This document shows, in pieces, positions 34,840 to 42,240 of a DNA stretch of 64,000 nucleotides. The notes beneath the pieces are model-generated. The model saw nothing but the letters and a program-made list of their open reading frames with translations, was not told where the DNA came from and did no database searches. This stretch comes from Micromonospora echinospora. Its GTDB lineage: Bacteria > Actinomycetota > Actinomycetes > Mycobacteriales > Micromonosporaceae. The position numbers and the translations under genes are program-made. Numbering within the stretch: position 1 is the first letter of the stretch; each line of letters opens with the position of its first letter. The stretch is taken from positions 4,490,001-4,554,000 of the forward strand of contig NZ_JACHJC010000001.1 of assembly GCF_014203425.1 (NCBI RefSeq). The letters are read 5' to 3'.

Positions 34840-35232
34840 ATGGCGACCTGGGACGACGTGCGGCGCATCGCGCTGGCCCTGCCGGAGACCACCGAGCGCG
34901 GCTCGTACGACGACCTGCCCGCCTGGCGGGTGCGCGACAAGATGTTCGTCTGGGACCGGCCGCTGCGCCGCAGCGACCTCGAGGCGCTCGGCGACACCGC
35001 GCCGGACGGCCCGATCCTCGGCGCCCGGGTGCCCGACCTGGGCGCCAAGGAGGCGCTGCTCGCCGACGACCCGGCGGTCTACTTCACCACGCCGCACCTC
35101 GACGGCTACCCGGCGGTGCTGGTCCGGCTCGACCGGATCGCCGTGGACGACCTGACCGAGCTGATCACCGAGGCGTGGCACGCCCGCGCGCCGAAGCGGC
35201 TCGCCGCAGCGCACCGGGCCGGGGCCGCGTGA
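34840..35232 (+). CDS. MmcQ/YjbR-like protein
   Basis: 130 aa from ATG at 34840. TWDDVRRIALALPETTE and SYDDLPAWRVRDKMFVW match the YjbR (CyaY-like fold) family, thought to bind DNA or act as a double-wing module; its function is undefined. It ends in a GTGA overlap with the HAD gene. It looks like an ordinary chromosomal gene rather than part of the biosynthetic locus. Confidence 0.83.
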   Translation: MATWDDVRRIALALPETTERGSYDDLPAWRVRDKMFVWDRPLRRSDLEALGDTAPDGPILGARVPDLGAKEALLADDPAVYFTTPHLDGYPAVLVRLDRIAVDDLTELITEAWHARAPKRLAAAHRAGAA

Positions 35233-35861
35233 GCCGCCCGGTGGACGCCGTCGTCTTCGACATGGACGGCACGCTCATCGAGTCGCACGAGGTGGTGCCG
35301 GCGGCGTACCGGGCGGCGGTGCGTGCCGGTGGTGGCCCGTCGTACACCGACGCCGAGGTCATCGCCGGCTACTCGATCGGCTCACCGTCCGACCTGCTGA
35401 CGCACCTGCTCCGGCGCCCCGCCACCGCGGCGGACCTGGACCGCTACCACACCGAACTGGCCGCGACGGCCGGGCGGGTGAGCGTCTACCCCGGAGTCGC
35501 GGAGATGCTCACCGACCTCGCCGCCCGGGTGCCGGTGGGCGTGTTCACCGGCGCGAGCCACCGGGCGGCGGAGATCATGCTCGACCGGGTCGGCCTGCTC
35601 GGCCACTTCCGGGTGGTGCTCGGCGGCGACCAGGTCACCCGCCCCAAACCGGCGCCGGAGGGCGTCGAGGTGGCCTGCCGGCGGCTCGGCGTGCCGCCCG
35701 GCCGTGCTGCGTACGTGGGCGACTCGCCGCTGGACCTGCGCGCCGCCCGCCGCAGCGGCGCGGTGGCGGTGGCCGCCGCGTGGGGTCATCAGTACGACAG
35801 CGCCGAACCCGCCGACCTCAGCCTGTCCCGGCCCGGGGAACTGCTGGCCCTGCTGACCTGA
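35229..35861 (+). CDS. HAD-family phosphatase
   Basis: 210 aa. Motif I FDMDGTL (nucleophile and acid Asp), motif II Thr in VFTGAS, motif III Lys in KPAPEG and motif IV GDSPLDLRAA are all present, with a helical cap between I and II as in beta-phosphoglucomutase/phosphoglycolate phosphatase types. GTG at 35229 overlaps the YjbR-like stop (GTGA). Substrate unknown. Confidence 0.88.
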   Translation: MSRPVDAVVFDMDGTLIESHEVVPAAYRAAVRAGGGPSYTDAEVIAGYSIGSPSDLLTHLLRRPATAADLDRYHTELAATAGRVSVYPGVAEMLTDLAARVPVGVFTGASHRAAEIMLDRVGLLGHFRVVLGGDQVTRPKPAPEGVEVACRRLGVPPGRAAYVGDSPLDLRAARRSGAVAVAAAWGHQYDSAEPADLSLSRPGELLALLT

Positions 35862-35903
35862 GCCCCCTTTTGCCGCGCCGGACGCTCGGCTAGCCTGCCG
35901 ATC

Positions 35904-36584
35904 ATGCCATCGACGACGACCGAGGCGACGGACCCGTGGTGCCTGCGCCCGGGCGAGGCCACCGAGCTGCTGCGCGGGCACCCGTGGCGCCGGTTCGTGG
36001 TGCTCGGCGACAGCGTCGCGGAAGGACTGTGCGAGCCGGTCGACGGCTACCCGGACCTCCAGTGGGCCGACCGGATCGCCGCCGAGCTGCGGGCCGTCCG
36101 ACCGGAGCTGGCGTACCTGAACCTGGGTCGGCGCGGGCTGCGCGCGCACGAGGTACGGGCCACCCAGCTGGCCGACGCGCTGGCCTTCGGGCCGGACCTG
36201 GCCCTTGTGGTGTGCGGCGGCAACGACGCGTTCCGGTCCGCCTACGACCCGGAGGCGGTCGACGCCGAGCTGACCGCCATGGTCACCGGGCTGCGGGAGG
36301 CCGGCGCGGACGTGATCACGGTGGGCATGTTCGACGTCTCGCACAGCCCGGCGGTGCCGGAGACGCTGCGCGCGGGCCTGGGCGAGCGGATGCGCCGGCT
36401 GTCCCGGCACACCCGGAGCGTGGCCGAGCGGCTGGGCACGCTGCACGTGCACCTGACCGACCACCCGCTGGTGGCCGACCCGTCGCTCTACAGCAGCGAC
36501 GGCCGGCACGGCAGCGCCCGCAGCGACGCGATAGCCACAGCCGAAACCCTGAGGGTCCTCTCCACCCACCTCCCCCACCCCTGA
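35904..36584 (+). CDS. SGNH/GDSL hydrolase, cytoplasmic
   Basis: 226 aa without a signal peptide. Block I VVLGDSVAEGL, block III VVCGGNDAF, and a C-terminal DGRHGSARSD in which the expected Asp-x-x-His triad pair can be read. Resembles intracellular esterases of the TesA/arylesterase type. It is followed immediately by the pentamer-repeat region. No link to the polyketide genes is evident. Confidence 0.82.
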   Translation: MPSTTTEATDPWCLRPGEATELLRGHPWRRFVVLGDSVAEGLCEPVDGYPDLQWADRIAAELRAVRPELAYLNLGRRGLRAHEVRATQLADALAFGPDLALVVCGGNDAFRSAYDPEAVDAELTAMVTGLREAGADVITVGMFDVSHSPAVPETLRAGLGERMRRLSRHTRSVAERLGTLHVHLTDHPLVADPSLYSSDGRHGSARSDAIATAETLRVLSTHLPHP

Positions 36585-36615
36585 ACCCCTCTCCGCCCTC
36601 TCCCTTACGCGCCTG

Positions 36616-36685
36616 CCCTGCCCTGCCCTGCCCTGCCCTGCCCTGCCCTGCCCTGCCCTGCCCTGCCCTGCCCTGCCCTGCCCTG
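36616..36685. repeat. Perfect pentanucleotide array (CCCTG)14
   Basis: Fourteen uninterrupted CCCTG units start about 30 bases after the SGNH stop and run directly into a family-1 palindrome. There is no coding role on either strand. Microsatellites of this purity are unusual in actinobacteria and should vary in length. Confidence 0.95.
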
Positions 36686-36689
36686 CCCG

Positions 36690-36857
36690 ACGATCATGAA
36701 GTTGACGGCACTGAGTGTCCATTTTGTCCCCGTCGACTTCATGATCAGCGGGATCAGGGGCACCGGTCGGTCAACCTGCGGCCCAGATCCAATCCGTTGA
36801 CCAAGGAGTTTGGGTCGGCGATCCGCCCCGGTGAGGACACAAACTCCTTGATCAACG
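36690..36857. repeat. Composite repeat unit, copy A
   Basis: Contains a family-1 palindrome (36692-36746), a linker with GGGATCAGGGGCACCGGTCG, and a second palindrome (36796-36856: GTTGACCAAGGAGTTT ... AAACTCCTTGATCAAC). Copy B at 36970-37136 repeats the whole arrangement with high identity in the linker and second palindrome. Confidence 0.9.
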
Positions 36858-36930
36858 TGCCAGGGCAGGCCTGAGGGACAAAAGACGAAACGGAGCGGCC
36901 GGACGGGCGGCCGACCCCGGTCCGGCCCAA

Positions 36931-36965
36931 TCCAATCCAATCCAATCCAATCCAATCCAATCCAA
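36931..36965. repeat. Pentanucleotide array (TCCAA)7
   Basis: Seven TCCAA units, flanked by degenerate ones, lie between composite repeat copies A and B, directly before copy B. The first composite is likewise directly preceded by a pentamer array of different sequence. Confidence 0.95.
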
Positions 36966-36969
36966 TCCA

Positions 36970-37136
36970 CCGATCATGAAGTTGACGGCGTCGAGCGTCC
37001 GATTTGTTCCCGCTAACTTCATGATCAGCGGGATCAGGGGCACCGGTCGGTCAACCTGCAGCTGGGTCCACTCCGTTGACCAAGGAGTTTGGGTCGGCGA
37101 TCCGCCCCGGTGAGGACACAAACTCCTTGATCAACG
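36970..37136. repeat. Composite repeat unit, copy B
   Basis: Direct repeat of copy A, 280 bp downstream: a family-1 palindrome (36972-37026) then the second palindrome (37075-37135). The stretch from 37027 to 37135 is almost identical to its counterpart, while the family-1 palindrome centre differs. The 590-bp gap 36585-37173 holds only these elements and no gene. Confidence 0.9.
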
Positions 37137-37173
37137 CTGGGAACGAGGGTGAGAAGGTGCGGGCGACGGCGGG

Positions 37174-38523
37174 TCAGTCGGTCAGGAGGATGCCGGTCAG
37201 GAGGACGCCTCGGGCCAGGTTGAGGACCTCGTCGCAACCCGGGTAACCCACCCGCGCGAGCGCGCCGGAGCCGGTGCGGCCGAACAGGTACGGGGCGAGG
37301 CTGTACGGGACATCGGCGGTGACCGTCTCACCGGTCTCGATCTGCACGAAGTCCATCGCCACCCGGTCGGCCTCGTGATAGCGCTGCAGGATGTTGCCGC
37401 CCTCGGCGATCGCCGCGCGTACCCCGTCCGCCCACGCCACAGCTGTCATCTCCCGGCCGATGAGCACCCCGTGCCCGGCCGATCCGCCGGCCGGCTTGGC
37501 GACCAGGTCGGCCTGTTCGGCGAGCGCCCGGTCGAGCTGGTCTGCGGTGAGCGCGACGGTGTGCGGCACGTACCGGCGGATCAGCGTCCGGTCGGCCTCC
37601 GGCAGCAGGTCCAGGTCGTCCCAGAGCCAGGCGTAGTTCAGCTTGTTGCTCAGCAGCCAGGCGGCGCTGCTGACGAACATCGGCAGCGTGCCCGCGGCGA
37701 GCGCGCCGGCCACCGCGTCCAGGCCGGGGCTGGGGGTGACCCGGTTCGGCACGAACAGCCGGAACAGGGCGTCCACCGGGGCGCCGCCGACGACCAGCCG
37801 ACTCTGCTCGTCCAGGCCGGCGGTGGCGACCGGGGCGATGACCAGGTCGATGCCGAACGGGCGGGCCTGGTCGATCAGCGGGGACAGGATCCGGATGAAC
37901 GTCTCCGGGTCGTCCAGGCCCGGGTAGTCGGCTTCGAAGTCCATCAGCAGCGCCACCCGGGCGCCGTCGGGCAGGCCGAGCGTGTCCCGGATGGCGGCGA
38001 ACCGCTGGTCCAGCAGGGACGGCGCGGGCCGTGCGCCGTCGAGCAGGCCGTGCGCGCGGTACAGCTCGGCGTACCGCTGGATGACTGTGTCGGCGTCGAA
38101 GCCACCGCCGAGGCTGCTGTCGATGTTGTACTCCACGATGCACGGCACGCCGCCGGAGAACAGCACGTCCGGCCGGTACGCGGCGAGAAGCCCTTCGTGC
38201 AGCTCCTCGTCCGGGTCGAGCAGCTGGGTCTCCCCCTCCGGCACGTCGAGGAGCCGTTGCAGCTCACCGGCGGTACGCGCGCGGCGCCGGCAGGCCTCCA
38301 GGATGAGCTGGGCGATGCGGTCGCAGACCTCGTTCAGCTCGCCGAACGCGTCGGCGGTGAACACCGGCGGGCGGGCCAGCCGCCACTGCTTGTTGTACGT
38401 GGCCCGGCCGTGGAAGATCTTCTCCCACGCCGCGGCCCCGGTGGTCACCATCGCGGTACGGGTGGACTCGGGCAGGTCGGTCCACGCCTGACCGAGTGGC
38501 GGCCACGTGTAGTTCGGGTCCAT
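37174..38523 (-). CDS. Circularly permuted ATP-grasp-like protein
   Basis: 449 aa. IVEYNIDSSLGGGF in the N-terminal half and LVAKPAGGSAGHGVLIG in the C-terminal half resemble the order seen in circularly permuted ATP-grasp proteins, with the Lys and Gly-rich loop binding ATP. A late MDFVQIETGE may carry metal-binding acidic residues. ATP-grasp enzymes join a carboxylate to an amine or thiol, so this could form an amide in the product, for example to an aryl amino acid; that is inference. ATG at 38523 lies just after the E1beta stop, making it the last gene of operon B. No close named homologue comes to mind. Confidence 0.6.
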   Translation of the reverse strand: MDPNYTWPPLGQAWTDLPESTRTAMVTTGAAAWEKIFHGRATYNKQWRLARPPVFTADAFGELNEVCDRIAQLILEACRRRARTAGELQRLLDVPEGETQLLDPDEELHEGLLAAYRPDVLFSGGVPCIVEYNIDSSLGGGFDADTVIQRYAELYRAHGLLDGARPAPSLLDQRFAAIRDTLGLPDGARVALLMDFEADYPGLDDPETFIRILSPLIDQARPFGIDLVIAPVATAGLDEQSRLVVGGAPVDALFRLFVPNRVTPSPGLDAVAGALAAGTLPMFVSSAAWLLSNKLNYAWLWDDLDLLPEADRTLIRRYVPHTVALTADQLDRALAEQADLVAKPAGGSAGHGVLIGREMTAVAWADGVRAAIAEGGNILQRYHEADRVAMDFVQIETGETVTADVPYSLAPYLFGRTGSGALARVGYPGCDEVLNLARGVLLTGILLTD

Positions 38524-38526
38524 CGT

Positions 38527-39492
38527 TCATCCGTCCTTGAGGGTCAGTTGGATGGCGGCGGTGAGCTGGTCGCGGCCGGGTTGCACGGCCCGGTCCAGGG
38601 CCGGGGCGAAGGGCAGCACGGCGCCGTCGGGGCGGGTGACCCGCCGGGGCGGCGCGGCCAGCCGCACCCGCTCGACCACTGTGGCGATGATCTCCCCGGC
38701 GATGCCGCAGGAGCGGTTGCCGTCGTCGACCACGACCAGGCGGCCGGTGCGGCTCACCGACTCGACCAGCCCGTCCCAGTCGAACGGGTAGAGCGTGCGG
38801 GGGTCGAAGACCTCCACCGACGCCTGCCCGGCCAGCTCCTCGGCGACGGCGAGCGCGTCGTGCACCAGGTGCCCGACCGCCACCACAGTCACGTCGGCGC
38901 CGGGACGGCGGACGATCCCGCGGCCCAGCGGCACCGGCGTCAGGTCGGTGACGTCGGCGCGCAGGTCAAGGGCGCCGGCCGGGGCGAAGACCACCACCGG
39001 GTCGTCGCAGCGGATCGCGGAGACCAGCAGCCCGTACGCGTCGGCCGGGGTGGCCGGTACGACAGTGGTCACGCCGACGTGGGCGAACAGCGCGTACGGG
39101 TGGTCGGAGTGCTGCCCGGCCCAGCCGGTGCGGGAGCCGGAGCCGGGCACCACGTAGGTGACCGGCACCGCGCACTGGCCGCCGGTCATCAGCGGGAACT
39201 TGTGCGCGTGGTTGACGATCTGCTCGAAGACCAGGAACAGCAGCGACGGGATCTGGAACTCCACCACCGGGCGGGCACCGGCCAGCGCCGCACCGGTGGC
39301 GAAGCTGGTGAACGCCTGCTCCGACAGCGGGGTGTCGCGGACCCGCTCCGGGCCGAACTTCTTCAGCAGGCCGGTGGTGACGTTGGCGGCGGCCACCCGG
39401 ATGTCCTCGCCAAGCACCACGACGGACTCGTCGCGGGTCATCTCGTCGGCGAGCGCCCGGGTGAGCGCCCTGCGGTAGGAGAGCCGGGGCAT
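38527..39492 (-). CDS. Orphan 2-oxoacid dehydrogenase E1 beta subunit (operon B)
   Basis: 321 aa, transketolase-like. YRRALTRALADEM and LGEDIRVAAANVT open the protein; QIPSLLFLVFEQIVNHAHKF is the subunit-interface region; the C-terminal domain ends VVERVRLAAPPRR. It is closer in motif to pyruvate/acetoin-type E1beta than to the bkdB of this window. ATG at 39492 overlaps the E1alpha stop by one base. No E2 or E3 gene accompanies the pair, as with PglB/PglC of pristinamycin phenylglycine synthesis. Oxidative decarboxylation of an aryl 2-oxoacid is a plausible role. Confidence 0.85.
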   Translation of the reverse strand: MPRLSYRRALTRALADEMTRDESVVVLGEDIRVAAANVTTGLLKKFGPERVRDTPLSEQAFTSFATGAALAGARPVVEFQIPSLLFLVFEQIVNHAHKFPLMTGGQCAVPVTYVVPGSGSRTGWAGQHSDHPYALFAHVGVTTVVPATPADAYGLLVSAIRCDDPVVVFAPAGALDLRADVTDLTPVPLGRGIVRRPGADVTVVAVGHLVHDALAVAEELAGQASVEVFDPRTLYPFDWDGLVESVSRTGRLVVVDDGNRSCGIAGEIIATVVERVRLAAPPRRVTRPDGAVLPFAPALDRAVQPGRDQLTAAIQLTLKDG

Positions 39493-40463
39493 CAGCCACC
39501 TCCGGTCCGGGCGGTGAGCCCGCTGGCGTACAGGTGGTCCAGGGCGGTCGCCGGGTCGGGGTGCGGACCGGCGAGCGCGAACTCGACGGCGGCGTCCAGT
39601 TCCGCCTCGACGCCGGCGTCCACCTCGGCCCGCACGGCCGGGTCCAGCCGCGCGCCGGCGATGTCGACGGGATCGCGGGACCGGCCCTGCGCCACCTCCT
39701 CCGGCGGCCGGTAGTCGAGGCGTACCTGATGTTCGAAGGTGTGGTGGGCGTCGAAGCGGTAGGTGCGGGCCTCGATCAGCTCGGGGCCGCCGCCGGCGCG
39801 CATCCGCGCGACGGCGGCGGCGGTGACCTCGCGTACCGCTTCGGGGTCCTGCCCGTCGACGGCGGCCGCCGGCATGCCGAAGGCGGCGGCCCGCCCGGCG
39901 ATGGTGCCGGCGACCGCGCCCTCGACGGGCATGGTGGTGGCGTAGCCGTTGTTCTCGCAGACGAACAGCACCGGCACCCGCCAGAGCGCGGCCAGGTTGA
40001 ACGCCTCCAGGAGCATGCCCTCGTTGACCGCGCCGTCGCCGAAGAAGGTGGCGCCGACGATGTCGGCGCCGCGCCGCCGGCGCTCCCACACCGCTCCGGT
40101 GAGGATCGCGCCGGCGGCTCCGACGATGGCGTTGGCGCCCAACACGCCGACGCCGAAGTCGGCGGCGTGCATCGACCCGCCCCGGCCCCGGTTGAGGCCG
40201 GTGACCCGGCCGCACAGCTCGGCCAGCATCCGGGCCGGGTCGGCGCCCTTTGCGAGCACGTGCCCGTGCCCGCGGTGGGTGCCGGTGACCAGGTCCTCGC
40301 GGTCCAGCGCCGCGCAGACGCCGGTGGCGATCCCCTCCTGACCGAGGTACGGGTGGATGCCGCCGACGATCTCCCCGGCGCGGACCAGCTCGATCGCGCG
40401 CTCCTCGAAGCGGCGGATCAGCCGGACCGTCCGGTAGAGCCGGAGCGGGTCGGAGCCGGTCAC
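39492..40463 (-). CDS. Orphan 2-oxoacid dehydrogenase E1 alpha subunit (operon B)
   Basis: 323 aa. The ThDP-binding motif runs from GDGAVNEG to VCENN, and the substrate-channel segment [12 protein letters not shown] with [10 protein letters not shown] is typical of pyruvate/acetoin dehydrogenase E1alpha rather than of branched-chain enzymes. GTG at 40463 overlaps the DUF3050 stop (GTGA). Together with E1beta it should decarboxylate a 2-oxoacid. Given hmaS three genes upstream and hmo in the locus, 4-hydroxybenzoylformate is a candidate substrate. It might borrow the bkd E2 or use another acceptor. Confidence 0.87.
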   Translation of the reverse strand: MTGSDPLRLYRTVRLIRRFEERAIELVRAGEIVGGIHPYLGQEGIATGVCAALDREDLVTGTHRGHGHVLAKGADPARMLAELCGRVTGLNRGRGGSMHAADFGVGVLGANAIVGAAGAILTGAVWERRRRGADIVGATFFGDGAVNEGMLLEAFNLAALWRVPVLFVCENNGYATTMPVEGAVAGTIAGRAAAFGMPAAAVDGQDPEAVREVTAAAVARMRAGGGPELIEARTYRFDAHHTFEHQVRLDYRPPEEVAQGRSRDPVDIAGARLDPAVRAEVDAGVEAELDAAVEFALAGPHPDPATALDHLYASGLTARTGGG

Positions 40464-41257
40464 GCCGGACGGCCCTCCTTGACGGCGGCGAGGATGTCGT
40501 CCCAGAGGCGGGCGCGGGCGGCCAGCGCGGCGTTCACCGTGTCGGCGCACTCCTGCCACTTCGTGTCGTCGTCGCCGCACAGGTCGGCGAGCATCTGCAT
40601 GGCCATCGGGGTGTGCTGCTCCCCGTCGACCTCGATGTGCCGCTCCAGGTAGTCGACGAACTTGTTGAGCCGGTTGCTGCGCTCGTTGACGGCGACGACC
40701 TGGGTGAACATCTCCGGGATCAGGTCCTCGCGGCCGAACGCGAACGCCGCCGCCTGGCAGTGCACCGGGGTGGTCTCGATGATCCGCCAGGTGGTGCCGG
40801 CGAACGCCGCCGACGCCGCGGGGACGCCCGCCGCGCCGAACGCCTCGGTGACCGGGGTGCCGTCGCGCAGCAGGTCGACGAGCTTGTTCACGGCCGTGGT
40901 GTCGGCGCCGGCCTCGGTCATGCCCTGCACGTACAGCTCGAAGTGGCTGATGTAGCCGTCGCCCAGCTCGTCGCTCTCCTCGACCATGACGATGTCGTTG
41001 ATCAGGCGGCGGCTGCCGGTCGGGCCGGTCGGGATCCACGGGACCGTGACGCAGGTGAGCTGCCGCTGCAACGACTTCAGCAGCGACATGAAGTCCCACA
41101 CCGCGAAGACGTGGTGCTCCATGAAGGTGACGAGCGCGTCGTGGGTGTCGAGGTTCGCGTAGAGCGGGTGCTTGACCACCACGTCGCGGCGTTCGGTCAC
41201 CGCCCGCTCCAGCCGCTCGATGCCCGGGTGCGTCTTTCCCCAGTCGTACCGTGACAT
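40460..41257 (-). CDS. DUF3050 haem-oxygenase-like (HDO-type) protein
   Basis: 265 aa, all-helical. The family-defining segments are [15 protein letters not shown], a Glu-rich [19 protein letters not shown], and [15 protein letters not shown]; these Glu and His residues occupy the positions of di-iron ligands in haem-oxygenase-like oxidases. Relatives of this fold (UndA, BesC, SznF) do oxidative C-C cleavage or N-oxygenation; DUF3050 itself has no assigned reaction that I know. ATG at 41257 is two bases from the PhyH stop. It sits among aryl-metabolism genes, so oxidation of an aryl amino or keto acid is possible. Confidence 0.8.
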   Translation of the reverse strand: MSRYDWGKTHPGIERLERAVTERRDVVVKHPLYANLDTHDALVTFMEHHVFAVWDFMSLLKSLQRQLTCVTVPWIPTGPTGSRRLINDIVMVEESDELGDGYISHFELYVQGMTEAGADTTAVNKLVDLLRDGTPVTEAFGAAGVPAASAAFAGTTWRIIETTPVHCQAAAFAFGREDLIPEMFTQVVAVNERSNRLNKFVDYLERHIEVDGEQHTPMAMQMLADLCGDDDTKWQECADTVNAALAARARLWDDILAAVKEGRPA

Positions 41258-41259
41258 TG

Positions 41260-42183
41260 TCAGCCTCCCTGCTGGGCGCGGTCGCGCCAGATGACCGGGC
41301 AGTAATCGGGGTCCGCGTAGTCCGGCCGGCCCTCGTGGGTGCGGCGGACCAGCACGTCGTGGTTGTACGCGGCGAGCGTGCCGTCGGAGAGCGGGTACTC
41401 CCGCCAGGCGTTGTCGCCGTCCTGCAGGTGCAGCGAGATGGCCCGGCGGGGCCGCCCGCTGACGTTCGCACCGCTGCCGTGGTAGGTGCGGCAGTGGTGG
41501 AAACTCATGTGTCCCTTGGGGATCACCATGGGGATCTTGCGGATCGTTGCCCCGTTGTACGCCGCGTTCTCGGCGAGCATCGCCTCGAGCTGGTCGCGGT
41601 CCCGGTCGGCGAAGTGCCGCACCACAGTGTCGTCGGCGCCGATCTCCCGCCAGCGGTGGGAGCCGTCGACCATGGTGATGGTGCCCATCTCCTCGCCGCA
41701 GTCGTGAAACGGGATGAACGCGGTGAGCATGTTCTCCGACGACGAGGACGCCCAGTAGTGCTTGTCGAAGTGCCAGGGCACGATGTTCGACGGCTCACCG
41801 GCGATCGGCGGCTTCCAGATCAGCGTGGACTGGAAGATGCGGATCTCGACGGCCCGGGCCAGCCGGGCGGCGACCGCGCCGATCAGCGGCTTGCGCAGGA
41901 TGCGCGCGATGCCGTCGTGCTCGTGGTGGACGTAGTCGTTGTGCCGCTGCACGTCACCCCTGGCCGGCTCCCAGTAGGCCAGCTTCGGCGGCCGGACCGG
42001 CAGCCGCCGGTCGCGTTCCCCGGCGTAGTAGCTGTCGGTGGCGGCGACCAGCTCGTCCACCTCGTCGTCGGTGAGCAGCTTCTTCGACAGGTACCAGCCG
42101 TGCTCGGCGTAGTGCCGGACGTCCTCGTCGGAGGGAAGCAGCGCCTCCTCCTCGGCGGTCAGCCCGGGATCGATGGTGGTCAT
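41260..42183 (-). CDS. Phytanoyl-CoA dioxygenase (PhyH) family oxygenase
   Basis: 307 aa. Fe(II)/2-oxoglutarate-dependent double-stranded beta-helix. The iron triad is readable as His138 and Asp140 in WHFDKH and His235 in CRTYHGSG; Arg in RRAISLH would bind 2-oxoglutarate. It hydroxylates or desaturates small molecules in many natural-product pathways. The ATG at 42183 gives the natural N-terminus; an ATG at 42240, reached by an ATGA overlap with hmaS, adds 19 residues encoded by the repeat also found before bkdC. Confidence 0.88.
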   Translation of the reverse strand: MTTIDPGLTAEEEALLPSDEDVRHYAEHGWYLSKKLLTDDEVDELVAATDSYYAGERDRRLPVRPPKLAYWEPARGDVQRHNDYVHHEHDGIARILRKPLIGAVAARLARAVEIRIFQSTLIWKPPIAGEPSNIVPWHFDKHYWASSSSENMLTAFIPFHDCGEEMGTITMVDGSHRWREIGADDTVVRHFADRDRDQLEAMLAENAAYNGATIRKIPMVIPKGHMSFHHCRTYHGSGANVSGRPRRAISLHLQDGDNAWREYPLSDGTLAAYNHDVLVRRTHEGRPDYADPDYCPVIWRDRAQQGG

Positions 42184-42240
42184 GCCGTGCCGGCCGGGCA
42201 TGGCCTCACGGCCCTCGCTTCGCTCGGTGCGTTCACTCAT
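42174..42240. repeat. 67-bp repeat at the hmaS/PhyH junction, copy 2
   Basis: Second copy of the element at 4171-4237, about 95% identical, in the same orientation and in the same position relative to genes: it spans from the TGA of the upstream gene to the first codons of the downstream gene, in frame. Confidence 0.9.

Noticed and set aside
36616..37136. CRISPR array
   Set aside because: The tandem units are 5 bp without spacers, and the two large repeats are palindromic composites, not 25-40 bp repeats with unique spacers. No cas genes are present.
38527..40463. A second bkd operon
   Set aside because: Motifs are of pyruvate/acetoin type, no E2 is present, and the genes are coupled to DUF3050 and PhyH oxygenases.
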